This document shows, piece after piece, positions 20,350-28,283 of a stretch of DNA of 64,000 nt. Origin of the DNA: Coralloluteibacterium thermophilum (GTDB lineage: Bacteria; Pseudomonadota; Gammaproteobacteria; Xanthomonadales; Xanthomonadaceae); NCBI RefSeq assembly GCF_042654365.1, contig NZ_JBHSGG010000001.1, positions 27,576-91,575 on the forward strand. Direction: 5' to 3'. The notes under the pieces were generated by a model. The model saw nothing but the letters and a program-made list of their open reading frames with translations. It was not told the DNA's origin and did no database searches. A program made the position numbers and the translations under genes. Each line of letters starts with the position of its first letter. Positions within the stretch are counted from its first letter, which is position 1.

Positions 20350-20365
20350 ACGCGCCGGAAGTTCC
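20338..20365 (-). promoter_or_regulatory. SigmaE-like promoter of rpoH
   Basis: Read on the minus strand, GGAACTT (20359-20365) is followed after 16 bp by TCAAA (20338-20342). This matches the RpoE consensus (GGAACTT, 16-17 bp, TCAAA/TCTGA). Transcription would begin near 20331, inside the CIRCE element, leaving a leader of about 20 nt. Confidence 0.65.
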
Positions 20366-20497
20366 CCGGCGTTCCGCCCGTGGGTCTTGCGGCGGGGGCC
20401 ACACGCAACACGTGCAGCCTACGCCTTCGACCGTCGCGGGGCGGTGCAGTGCGGCACCCATGGGCACAACACTGCATCCGCCCTCCGCGACGCCCGC

Positions 20498-20923
20498 TCA
20501 GACCACGGTCAGGGTCACGTCGATGTTCCCGCGCGTGGCGTTCGAGTAGGGGCAGACGACATGCGCCTTCTCCACCAGCGCCTCGGCCTGGGCGCGCTCC
20601 AGCCCCGGCAGGGCGATGCGCAGTTCGACCTCGATGCCGAAACCGCTGGGGATCGGGCCGATCCCGACCTGCCCCTCGATCGAGGCGTCGGCCGGCAGCG
20701 CCACCTTCTCGCGGCCGGCGACGAACTTGAGCGCGCCGAGGAAGCAGGCGGCGTAGCCCGCGGCGAAGAGCTGTTCCGGATTGGTGCCGTCGCCGCCGGT
20801 GCCGCCCAGCTCGCGCGGCGTGCTGAGGCGGACGTCGAGGACGCCGTCGGAGGAGACGGCACGGCCGTCGCGGCCTCCGGTGGCGGTGGCCTGGGCGCGG
20901 TAGAGGATCTTCTCGATGGACAT
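20498..20923 (-). CDS. ohr: Organic hydroperoxide resistance protein
   Basis: A 141-aa thiol peroxidase that reduces organic and fatty-acid hydroperoxides, using lipoylated proteins as reductant. The two catalytic cysteines are Cys60 in GYAACFLGAL and Cys124 in HVVCPYSNATRGN, at the family positions. The N-terminus KILYRAQATATGGRDGRAVSSDG is typical. AAGGAG precedes the ATG at 20923. The gene for its repressor, ohrR, lies just upstream on the same strand, the Xanthomonas arrangement. Confidence 0.95.
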   Translation of the reverse strand: MSIEKILYRAQATATGGRDGRAVSSDGVLDVRLSTPRELGGTGGDGTNPEQLFAAGYAACFLGALKFVAGREKVALPADASIEGQVGIGPIPSGFGIEVELRIALPGLERAQAEALVEKAHVVCPYSNATRGNIDVTLTVV

Positions 20924-20990
20924 GGTGGCTCCTTGGGTGGATGAGGGTGGCGTTCGGAGAGCCCCGCGGCTGCCACCGGGCCGCGATGCC

Positions 20991-21007
20991 GCACGATTGA
21001 ATCGTGC
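20991..21007 (-). promoter_or_regulatory. Inverted repeat between ohr and ohrR
   Basis: GCACGAT (20991-20997) and ATCGTGC (21001-21007) form a perfect 7-bp inverted repeat with a 3-bp centre, 68 bp upstream of the ohr start. It could be an operator or a small hairpin ending ohrR; the sequence does not decide. Confidence 0.35.
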
Positions 21008-21029
21008 GCTACTTGAATGACCCGACTGC

Positions 21030-21485
21030 TCAGCGCCGCAGCAGCCTGTCCCGCAGCCGGTCGAGCTGCCGCTTGGTGGCCGCCAGTTCCTCGGCGGGGC
21101 AGTCGGCGGCGCAGAGCACGCCCGCCGGGACCGTCCTCGCACGCTCGCGCAGCGCGCGGCCGGCCTCGCTCAGGCTCACGACCACCTGCCGCTCGTCCTC
21201 GACCGCGCGCCGCCGGGAGACCAGGTCGGCGGCCTGCAACCGCTTGAGCAGCGGCGTGAGGGTGGCCGAATCCAGGAACAGCCGCTCGCCGATCTCGGAA
21301 ACGGTCAGTCCGTCCCGTTCCCAGAGCACCAGCATCACCAGGTACTGGGGGTAGGTCAGTCCGAGTTCGCCGAGCAGCCCGCGGTAGACCTTGTTGAGCG
21401 CCAGGCTGGCGGAGTACAGCGAGAAGCAGAGCTGCTGGTCGAGCCGGAGCGGCAGATCGGCGGTGGCGGGGTCCGGGGCGTCCAT
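21030..21485 (-). CDS. ohrR: OhrR, MarR-family peroxide-sensing repressor (two-Cys type)
   Basis: A 151-aa winged-helix repressor of ohr. Oxidation of the N-terminal cysteine by organic hydroperoxide releases it from DNA. The sensing Cys20 lies in LDQQLCFSLYSASLALNK. A second cysteine, Cys125 in PAGVLCAADC, sits 105 residues away, the same spacing as Cys22 and Cys127 in the Xanthomonas enzyme that forms an intersubunit disulfide. The winged helix covers SEIGERLFLDSATLTPLLKR and DERQVVVSLSEAG. The start at 21485 matches the family. Palindromes just upstream suggest autoregulation. Confidence 0.94.
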   Translation of the reverse strand: MDAPDPATADLPLRLDQQLCFSLYSASLALNKVYRGLLGELGLTYPQYLVMLVLWERDGLTVSEIGERLFLDSATLTPLLKRLQAADLVSRRRAVEDERQVVVSLSEAGRALRERARTVPAGVLCAADCPAEELAATKRQLDRLRDRLLRR

Positions 21486-21498
21486 GCGCCCATGATAG

Positions 21499-21519
21499 AT
21501 AGCGCGCTATGCAATTGCA
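21499..21519 (-). promoter_or_regulatory. Palindromic operator candidate upstream of ohrR
   Basis: Two abutting perfect palindromes, ATAGCGCGCTAT (21499-21510) and TGCAATTGCA (21510-21519), lie 14-34 bp before the ohrR start and 77 bp before the divergent pirin gene. The CAATTG core resembles known OhrR boxes, so this is the likely autoregulatory site. Confidence 0.5.
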
Positions 21520-21595
21520 AGCGATACGTCCTCCGTCACGGAAAGCCGCGCCTTGCCGGCGCATGATGCGGAGCGGCCAAGGAGGAGACCCGCTC

Positions 21596-22495
21596 ATGCT
21601 CGACATCGTGATCGACACCCGCTGCCACGACCTCGGGGGCTTCGAGGTCGGGCGGGTGCTGCCCTTCCGCGCGCGACGCATGGTCGGGCCGTTCATCTTC
21701 TTCGACCGGATGGGGCCGGCGCAGATGCCGCCGGGCATCCCGCGCGAGACCGACGTCCGCCCCCATCCGCACATCGGGCTCTCCACGATCACCTACCTGT
21801 TCGAGGGCGAGATGACCCACCGCGACAGCACCGGGGTCGAGCAGGTGATCCGCCCGGGGGCGCTGAACTGGATGACCGCCGGCCGCGGCATCAGCCATTC
21901 CGAGCGCTTCGACGGCCTGCGCGAGCGCGGCGGTCCGATGGACGGCATCCAGGCCTGGGTGGCGCTGCCGACCGAGGACGAGGAGACGGCGCCGGACTTC
22001 GCCCACCACCCCGCCGGGGCGCTGCCCGAATTCGGCGAGGGCGGCCTGTCTGCACGGCTGATCGCGGGCGAGGCCTACGGCCTGCGCAGCCCGGCCCGGA
22101 CCCGCTCGCCGCTGTTCTACGTCCACGCCGAACTGGCCGACGGCGCGCGCATGGGCCTGCCCGAGGGCCACGCCGAGCGCGCCGTCTACGTCGCCCGTGG
22201 CGAGGTGGAGGTGGGCGGCGTGCGCTACCCGGAGGGGAAGATGCTGGTCTTCCGCGGCGGCGTCGCACCCACCCTGACCGCGGTGGGCGCGACGCGGCTG
22301 ATGCTGCTGGGCGGCGAGCCCGTCGGCGCGCGGCACATCTGGTGGAACTTCGTGTCCTCGCGCCGGGACCGCATCGAGCAGGCCAAGGCCGACTGGGCGG
22401 CGGGCCGGATCCCGCTGCCGCCCATGGACCGGGACACCTTCATTCCCCTGCCGGAGGCGCAGGCACAGGCGCCGACCCCGAACCCGATGTCCTGA
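21596..22495 (+). CDS. Pirin family protein
   Basis: A 299-aa bicupin. The N-terminal cupin contains the pirin signature RPHPHIGLSTITYLFEGE and MTHRDSTG, with the metal-binding histidines and glutamate; SERFDGL and the GIQAWVALP segment follow. The C-terminal cupin is LPEGHAERAVYVARGEVEVGG. Bacterial pirins include quercetin dioxygenases and regulators of redox or central metabolism; which applies is unknown. GGAGGAG lies 7 nt before the ATG at 21596. Its last 56 bp overlap the convergent BASS transporter gene. Confidence 0.9.
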   Translation: MLDIVIDTRCHDLGGFEVGRVLPFRARRMVGPFIFFDRMGPAQMPPGIPRETDVRPHPHIGLSTITYLFEGEMTHRDSTGVEQVIRPGALNWMTAGRGISHSERFDGLRERGGPMDGIQAWVALPTEDEETAPDFAHHPAGALPEFGEGGLSARLIAGEAYGLRSPARTRSPLFYVHAELADGARMGLPEGHAERAVYVARGEVEVGGVRYPEGKMLVFRGGVAPTLTAVGATRLMLLGGEPVGARHIWWNFVSSRRDRIEQAKADWAAGRIPLPPMDRDTFIPLPEAQAQAPTPNPMS

Positions 22496-23393
22496 GCCGG
22501 GCGTGCCCGCCGACCGGCGCGGTCGGCGCCGCCGCCCCGGCACCCCGCCGGTTGAGCCAGAGCGCGAAGGCGGCCGCGGTGAAGAACATCAGCAGGCTGT
22601 AGACCGCCGCCGGCACCGACATCGCCGCATCCTGGAGCACGTTGAGCGCGATGAAGATGGCCAGCGTGCCGTTGTGGATGCCGATCTCCATCGAGATGGC
22701 GATGGCCTGCCCCCGCGGCAGGCGCAGCGCCCTCGGCGCGCCGTAGCCGACACCCATGCTGACGAGGTTGAACAGCAGGCAGGCCAGGCCGACGGCCGCC
22801 ACGTGCGCGAGCAGCACCTGCCAGGACTGCGCGACCGCCGCCACGATCAGCAGCGCCAGCACCAGCACCGAGGCGACCCGGATCGGCCGTTCCGCGCGCG
22901 CCGCGAATCCGGGCGCGAGGCGCCGCAGGCCCATGCCGAGCGCGACCGGCAGCACGATGACCAGCGCCACCTCGACCACCTTCGACACCGGCGGCGGCAC
23001 GTACTGTCCGCTGCCCATGAAGTAGCCCAGCGCCAGGTTGAGCACGATCGGCAGCGTGACCAGGCACAGCAGGCTGTTGATCGCGGTGAGCGTGATGTTC
23101 AGCGCGACGTCGCCGCGCGCGAGGTGGCTGTAGATGTTGGCGGTGGCGCCGCCGGGCGAGGCGGCCAGCAGCATCAGGCCCACCGCCAGCGCCGGCGGCA
23201 GGCCGAACAGCAGGGCCAGCGCGAAGGCCGCCCAGGGCAGCACCAGCACCTGCAGGGCCAGGCCCACCAGCACCGCACGCGGATACCGGGCGATGCGCCG
23301 GAAGTCCTCGCCGGCGAGGCCCAGGCCGAGGCCCAGCATGATGACGCCCAGCGCCAGGGGCAGCAGGACCGTGGTGAGCAGCGTCGCCTGCAT
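22440..23393 (-). CDS. BASS family Na+-coupled transporter
   Basis: A 317-aa membrane protein of the bile acid:sodium symporter family. About nine hydrophobic helices can be traced from LLTTVLLPLALGVIMLGLGL to the last, AAVYSLLMFFTAAAFALWL. The crossover signature AASPGGATANIYSHLARGDV and the EIGIHNGTLA motif are both present. Bacterial members move pantoate, bile acids or other organic anions; the substrate is unknown. The C-terminal 30 residues are disordered and overlap the 3' end of the pirin gene by 56 bp on the other strand. Confidence 0.9.
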   Translation of the reverse strand: MQATLLTTVLLPLALGVIMLGLGLGLAGEDFRRIARYPRAVLVGLALQVLVLPWAAFALALLFGLPPALAVGLMLLAASPGGATANIYSHLARGDVALNITLTAINSLLCLVTLPIVLNLALGYFMGSGQYVPPPVSKVVEVALVIVLPVALGMGLRRLAPGFAARAERPIRVASVLVLALLIVAAVAQSWQVLLAHVAAVGLACLLFNLVSMGVGYGAPRALRLPRGQAIAISMEIGIHNGTLAIFIALNVLQDAAMSVPAAVYSLLMFFTAAAFALWLNRRGAGAAAPTAPVGGHARLRTSGSGSAPVPAPPAGE

Positions 23394-23510
23394 GCCTCGC
23401 CTCGTCGTGACCGGATCGGACTCGCAGCATGCGCGGCAGGCTCCCGCGGCGCACGCCGCAGCGCACGAACGCCCTGCGCGTTCCGGCGACGCGGAACCGC
23501 GGGGCGCGCC

Positions 23511-24218
23511 CTAGCCCAGGCCCAGTTCCGCCCGCGGCGGCAGCCGCCAGTCGATCGCGCCGTGCCCGCGCGCCGTCAGCCAGCGGTTGGCCTTGGAGAA
23601 GTGGCCGCAGCCGATGAAGCCGCGATGCGCCGACAGCGGCGAGGGGTGCGGCGCCCGCAGCACGCAGTGCGCGGACAGATCGACGCGCCGCGCCTTGGCC
23701 TGGGCGTAGCTGCCCCACAGCATGAAGACCAGGTCCTTCCGCTCGCGCGCGAGCGTCTCCACGACGTGGTCGGTGAAGCCCTCCCAGCCGCGCCCCTGGT
23801 GGCTGCCGGCCTGCGCCGCCTGCACGGTCAGCACCGCGTTCAGCAGCAGCACGCCCTGGCGCGCCCAGGGCAGCAGGCAGCCGTGGTCCGGCCGGGGGAT
23901 GCCGAGGTCGCGCTCGAGCTCGGCGTAGATGTTGTTGAGCGAGGGCGGCACCGGCACGCCCGGCAGCACCGAGAAGCTCAGGCCGTGCGCCTGCCCCGGC
24001 CCGTGGTAGGGGTCCTGGCCCAGCACCACCACCTTGACCTGCTCGAACGGCGTGGCGTCCAGCGCCGCGAAGATGCTCCCCGCCGGCGGGAAGATGCGCG
24101 TGCCGCGCGCCTTCTCGCTGCGCAGGAAGGCGGCCAGCGCCTGCATGTCCTCGCGCAGCAGATAGTCGCCGACCCGCGCCTTCCAGGACGCGTCCAGGCG
24201 CACCTGCTCCAGGCTCAT
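23511..24218 (-). CDS. ung: Uracil-DNA glycosylase
   Basis: A 235-aa base-excision repair enzyme that removes uracil from DNA. The catalytic water-activating motif VVLGQDPYHGPGQAHGLSFS is present in the first half, followed by SLNNIYAELERDLG, GVLLLNAVLTV and the uracil-pocket and DNA-binding loop APHPSPLSAHRGF. The length matches family 1 enzymes. Its ATG at 24218 overlaps the stop of the tandem receiver gene by 4 bp (ATGA), so the two are translationally coupled. Confidence 0.96.
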   Translation of the reverse strand: MSLEQVRLDASWKARVGDYLLREDMQALAAFLRSEKARGTRIFPPAGSIFAALDATPFEQVKVVVLGQDPYHGPGQAHGLSFSVLPGVPVPPSLNNIYAELERDLGIPRPDHGCLLPWARQGVLLLNAVLTVQAAQAGSHQGRGWEGFTDHVVETLARERKDLVFMLWGSYAQAKARRVDLSAHCVLRAPHPSPLSAHRGFIGCGHFSKANRWLTARGHGAIDWRLPPRAELGLG

Positions 24219-25063
24219 GCCGCGGCCCGGGCCCGCCCGCGGGCCATCCGCGCCAGCCGCAGCTGGAACAGCAGCTTGGTGACCAGCAGGCGCTCCTCGA
24301 TGGGCTTCTGCACGAGGTCGTTGGCCCCGGCGCGCAGCAGCGCGCTCTGGTTGCCGGGGTTGGCATCGCCGGTCATGACCACGACCGGCAGCAGCGACTT
24401 GTCGAGGCCGAAGTCCTCGCGCACCCGGCGCAGCAGGTCGCCGCCGCTGAGCGCGCCCTTCAGGTAGACGTCGGTCAGCACCACGTCGACCGGCGGCGCC
24501 TCCTCGGCGATGGCCGCCTGGATGCGCTCCAGCGCCTCCTCCGCGCTGATCGCGTGCACCACTTCGAGGCCGTGCCGCTGCAGCATCCGGCAGGTCGCCG
24601 TGGCCACCACACGGCTGTCCTCGACGTAGAGCACGCGGCCGTCGGGCTCCTGCTCGGGATGCACGTAGCCGCGGATGAAGGCCGCCAGCGCGCTGAAGCC
24701 CAGCGCCTTGTCGAAGTAGTCGGTGATGTCCGGGGTGAAGCTGCGCGCCTCGAGGTGCTCCTGTGCGTTGCCGGAGACCACGATGATCGGGACGTAGGCC
24801 TGGGTCGGGTGCTCGCGCACGCGGCGCGCCAGCTCGATGCCGTCCATGTCCGGCAGCGACAGCGAGGTGCTCACCAGGTGCACCGGCTTCTCGGCGATGG
24901 CCACGCAGGCGTCGATGCCGTTGTCGACGCCGACCACCTCGACGCCCGGCAGCTCCTTGCGCAGCACGCCCTCGATCATCCGCCGCACCACGCGGGAGCC
25001 ATCGACGACGAGCACGCGCGGCGCGTCGGCGTCGAGATGCTGGAGCGTGGGCGCGGCATGCAT
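24215..25063 (-). CDS. Tandem receiver-domain protein with a degenerate first receiver
   Basis: A 282-aa protein made of two CheY-like receiver domains and no output domain. Residues 15-130 form the first: the acidic pair is reduced to DG (21-22) and the phospho-acceptor position is Ser67 (VSTSLSLPDMDG), so it probably cannot be phosphorylated. Residues 143-265 form the second, with Glu148-Asp149, the acceptor Asp198 (VVLTDVYLKG), Thr231 and Lys253 all intact. It starts 35 bp after ftsX and overlaps ung by 4 bp. It may be a phosphate sink or adaptor for a kinase elsewhere; that is inference. Confidence 0.85.
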   Translation of the reverse strand: MHAAPTLQHLDADAPRVLVVDGSRVVRRMIEGVLRKELPGVEVVGVDNGIDACVAIAEKPVHLVSTSLSLPDMDGIELARRVREHPTQAYVPIIVVSGNAQEHLEARSFTPDITDYFDKALGFSALAAFIRGYVHPEQEPDGRVLYVEDSRVVATATCRMLQRHGLEVVHAISAEEALERIQAAIAEEAPPVDVVLTDVYLKGALSGGDLLRRVREDFGLDKSLLPVVVMTGDANPGNQSALLRAGANDLVQKPIEERLLVTKLLFQLRLARMARGRARAAA

Positions 25064-25098
25064 GGCGGTGCGAGGTTCCCCTTCGGACGCGGCCGGGA

Positions 25099-26082
25099 TC
25101 AGAGCTCGGCGGGACGCGTCCGGCGTAGATGATGCCCGCTCGCAAGCCGCGCGCCCACCCAGCCGAGCGCAACTGCGACGGCGAGCACAGTCAGGGCCCC
25201 GCCCCAGCCGGGTCCGTGCAGGGCGAACTCGCCCCCGTAGCTGGCCACCAGCGCGGACAGCGGGCGCTGCAGGGCCAGGCCGGCCGCGGCGAGCACGGCC
25301 AGCGCCAGCAGGCCCGCCGCGAGGCCGTACCAGGCGCCGAGGTAGAGGAAGGGCCGGCGCACGAAGCGGTCGGTCGCGCCCAGGAGCTGGAGCACGCCGA
25401 TCTCCTCCGCGCGCGCGGCGATGTCCAGGCGGACGGTGTTGCCCACCACCAGCAGCACGCCGATGCCGAGCAGCAGCGCCACCACCGCGACCGCGCGCTC
25501 GCCGAAGTCGAGCCAGCGGTCCAGCCGCTCGCGCCACACCGCGTCGTGCTGCACCAGGTCGGCTTCCGGCAGGGCACGCAGCCGTTCGGCCAGCGCCGCG
25601 CCGCCGTCGGCCGCGGAGGCCGCCGGCACCACGGTCAGCACCGCCGGCAGCGGGTTGCCGTCGAGTGCGTCGAGCGCCGCCGCGAGGTCGCCCATCTGGC
25701 GGAACTCGGCGAGACCCTCCTCGGGCGTCTTCAGCACCACCGCCTCGACGTCGGACTGCGCGCGCAGTGCGTCGGCCAGCGCCGCGGCGCGCTCCGGCGC
25801 CACGTCGAGACGCAGGAAGACGCCGATCTCACGGGAGTCGCGCACGTGGCCGGAGAAGCGCTCGACGTTCTTGAGCGCCAGCCACAGCCCCAGCGGCAGC
25901 GCCAGGGCGATCGCCATCACGCCGACGGTCAGCAGGGTCGCCCAGGGGCGCTGGGCGATGCGCCCGAGGCTGGAGACCAGCCCGAAGACGTGCTGCTCGC
26001 GCCAGGCGCGCAGGCGCTCGCCGGCGCGCGCCCTGGGGACGCGCTCGCTGCGCGCCTTGTTGCGTGCCCCGCGGGGACTCAT
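25099..26082 (-). CDS. ftsX: Cell division protein FtsX
   Basis: A 327-aa inner-membrane protein that with FtsE forms an ABC-type complex activating peptidoglycan hydrolases at the septum. Four transmembrane helices can be seen: one near residue 50 (ATLLTVGVMAIALALPLGLW), then a periplasmic loop of about 120 residues, and three at the C-terminus, including AVVALLLGIGVLLVVGNTV. The segment NTVRLDIAARAEEIGVLQLLG is the FtsX signature. It overlaps ftsE by 4 bp. Confidence 0.95.
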   Translation of the reverse strand: MSPRGARNKARSERVPRARAGERLRAWREQHVFGLVSSLGRIAQRPWATLLTVGVMAIALALPLGLWLALKNVERFSGHVRDSREIGVFLRLDVAPERAAALADALRAQSDVEAVVLKTPEEGLAEFRQMGDLAAALDALDGNPLPAVLTVVPAASAADGGAALAERLRALPEADLVQHDAVWRERLDRWLDFGERAVAVVALLLGIGVLLVVGNTVRLDIAARAEEIGVLQLLGATDRFVRRPFLYLGAWYGLAAGLLALAVLAAAGLALQRPLSALVASYGGEFALHGPGWGGALTVLAVAVALGWVGARLASGHHLRRTRPAEL

Positions 26083-26765
26083 GCGGCGAGGTCCTCGGGC
26101 GCGATGTCGTCCACCAGGCGGCCGTGATCGAGGACCAGGACCCGCCGGCGCAGGCGCTTGATCAGGGCGAGGTCGTGGCTGGCGATCAGGACCGTCGTGC
26201 CCTGCGCCGGCAGCGAGGCGAACAGCTGCATGACCTCGGCGGCGAGCTGGGGGTCGAGATTGCCGGTCGGCTCGTCGGCGACCAGCAGCGGCGGCTGCGC
26301 CACCACCGCGCGGGCGATGCCCACGCGCTGCTGCTCGCCGGTGGACAGCTGCGCCGGCAGCGCGCGTTCGCGACCGCCCAGGCCCAGCTTCTCCAGGGTC
26401 ACGCGCACGCGCTTGCCGATCTCGGCGCGCGGCACGCCCGCGATGACCAGCGGCAGCGCGACGTTGTCGAAGACGCTGCGGTCCGCGAGCAGGCGATGGT
26501 CCTGGAACACCGTGCCCACCCGGCGCCGGTGGTGCGGCACGCGGGCACCGCGCACCTGCGCGAGGTTGCGCTCGTCCACCAGCACGGCCCCGCGACTCGG
26601 CCGCTCGGACAGATGCACCAGCCGCAGCAGCGTGCTCTTGCCGGCACCGGAATGGCCGGTGATGAACAGCATCTCCCCGGCCTCGACGCTGAAGCTGACG
26701 TCCACTAGCGCCTCGTGTCCACCGGGATAGCGCTTGGCGACGCCATCGAAGCGCAGCAGGGTCAT
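26079..26765 (-). CDS. ftsE: Cell division ATP-binding protein FtsE
   Basis: A 228-aa ABC ATPase, partner of FtsX. Walker A is GHSGAGKST at residues 37-45, the signature is QLSTGEQQRVGIA and Walker B is LLVADEPTGNLDP. The N-terminus LLRFDGVAKRYPGG is typical for FtsE. The stop overlaps the ftsX start. A heptamer repeat tract begins 72 bp upstream of its start codon, so the promoter must lie within or beyond that short gap. rpoH, which normally follows ftsX, lies about 4.8 kb downstream. Confidence 0.96.
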   Translation of the reverse strand: MTLLRFDGVAKRYPGGHEALVDVSFSVEAGEMLFITGHSGAGKSTLLRLVHLSERPSRGAVLVDERNLAQVRGARVPHHRRRVGTVFQDHRLLADRSVFDNVALPLVIAGVPRAEIGKRVRVTLEKLGLGGRERALPAQLSTGEQQRVGIARAVVAQPPLLVADEPTGNLDPQLAAEVMQLFASLPAQGTTVLIASHDLALIKRLRRRVLVLDHGRLVDDIAPEDLAA

Positions 26766-26837
26766 GGGGCGGACGGGGCGAAGGGCATGGGCGTGAGTTT
26801 AGCGGGCCCGCGGGGGAGGACGGGCAACGGGCCCGCC

Positions 26838-27035
26838 CGGGCTTGGGGCTTGGGGCTTGGGGCTTGGGGCTTGGGGCTTGGGGCTTGGGGCTCGGGGCCT
26901 GGGGCCTGGGCCTGGGCCTGGGGCTTAGGGCCTGGGGCTCGGGGGGCTTGGGGCGGGGCATGGGCTCGGAGATCGCGGGATGCGCCTACGCCCTACGCCC
27001 TATGCCCTGAGCCCTGTGCCCCGAACCCCACCCCC
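26838..27035. repeat. Heptamer repeat tract B
   Basis: Left of a short centre (about 26969-26983, containing GAGATCGCGGG) is a G-rich arm of GGGGCTT units drifting to GGGGCCT and GGGCCT. To its right is a C-rich arm of TACGCCC, TATGCCC, TGAGCCC and TGTGCCC units, which ends at the stop codon of gspF (27036). The unit length is 7 bp throughout most of the tract. The same unit variants occur at 42.6-43.2 kb. Confidence 0.85.
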
Positions 27036-28232
27036 TCACCCCACCAACCGGTTCAACTCGAAGATCGGCAGCAGGACTGCGAGGACGATGAAGAGCACGG
27101 CGGCGCCGACTGCGAGGATGACGGCGGGGCCAAGGGCGGCGGTGGCGACGGAGAGGGTGGTGTCGAGCTCGCGCTCGAGCTGGTCTGCGGCAGCGTCGAG
27201 CATCTCGTCGAGGCGGCCGGCGCGCTCGCCGCTGGCGACCAGGCGCAGGGCGACCGCCGGAAAGCGCCCGTCGCGCGCCAGTGCCCGCGACAGCGGCAGG
27301 CCCTCGCGCACCTGGCGCGCGGCGTCCTCGAGGGCCGCGCGCAGGCTGGCGTTTGCGACGGTCGCGGTGGACAGGCGCAGGGCGTCGAGCAGCGGCACGG
27401 CGGCCGCTCCGAGCATGGCGAGGGTGCGGGCGAAGCGCGCGGTGTCGAGCGCGACCGCGAGCCGGCGCACGCCGGGGACCCGCAGCAGCAGGCGAGCGCG
27501 CCAGCCGGCGAAGCCCGGGCGGCGCCAGGTCGCCGCGAGCGCGGTCCCCGCCACGAGCGCCGCGCCGAGCAGCCAGGGCCAGCCTGCACGCAGCAGGTCG
27601 CTCGCGGCCATCAGCAGGCGCGTGGGCCACGGCAGGGCCTGCCCGCTGCGGGCGAACACGCCGGTCACCTCGGGCACGACGTAGAGCATCAGCCCCGCGA
27701 CCACCAGCAGGGCGACCGCCAGCAGCAGGGCCGGATAGGCCAGCGCGCCCACCACCTTGCGACGCAGCGCGTCGCGAGACTCCAGGTGCGCCGCGAGCCG
27801 CAGCAGGACGCGGTCCAGGCGCCCGGAGCGCTCGCCGGCGGCGACCGATGCGCGATAGAGCGTGTCGAAGCTCTGCGGAAAACCATCGAGCGCCTGCGCG
27901 AGGGTCGCGCCTTCGCCGACCCGCGCGCGCAGCGCCAGGGCGATGGCGCGCCCCGGCCCCGTCGCGCCGTCGGCCAGCGCCGCCAGCGCCTCGTCCAGCG
28001 GCAGGCCGGCGCGGACCAGGGTCGCGAGCTGGCGCGTCAGCACCACCCGCCCGGCAGCGCCCAGGCGCGGCGCCCCCGGTACCCGCGCGCCGGCCGCGAC
28101 GGGCTCGACCTCCAGCGGGATCAGCCCGCGCTCGCGCAGCAGGCTGCGCGCCGCCCGCGCGGTGTCCGCCTGCAGCACGCCGCGTTCGCTGCGGCCGGTG
28201 GCGTCGAGCGCCTGGAACTGGAAGGCCGGCAT
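27036..28232 (-). CDS. gspF: Type II secretion inner-membrane protein GspF
   Basis: A 398-aa polytopic protein of the type II secretion pump that links the GspE ATPase to the pseudopilus. It begins MPAFQFQALDATGRSERGVL, the usual GspF start. Two homologous T2SSF domains are visible (RQLATLVRAGLPLDEALAAL near residue 65 and FARTLAMLGAAAVPLLDALR near residue 265), with helices at ALAYPALLLAVALLVVAGLM and at the extreme C-terminus. The stop codon touches heptamer tract B. Genes gspG-M, which normally follow, are not present here. Confidence 0.94.
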   Translation of the reverse strand: MPAFQFQALDATGRSERGVLQADTARAARSLLRERGLIPLEVEPVAAGARVPGAPRLGAAGRVVLTRQLATLVRAGLPLDEALAALADGATGPGRAIALALRARVGEGATLAQALDGFPQSFDTLYRASVAAGERSGRLDRVLLRLAAHLESRDALRRKVVGALAYPALLLAVALLVVAGLMLYVVPEVTGVFARSGQALPWPTRLLMAASDLLRAGWPWLLGAALVAGTALAATWRRPGFAGWRARLLLRVPGVRRLAVALDTARFARTLAMLGAAAVPLLDALRLSTATVANASLRAALEDAARQVREGLPLSRALARDGRFPAVALRLVASGERAGRLDEMLDAAADQLERELDTTLSVATAALGPAVILAVGAAVLFIVLAVLLPIFELNRLVG

Positions 28233-28283
28233 GGCTCAGCGCAGGCCGGGCGGCGGACGGCGGAACGACGTGCGCGGCACCGG

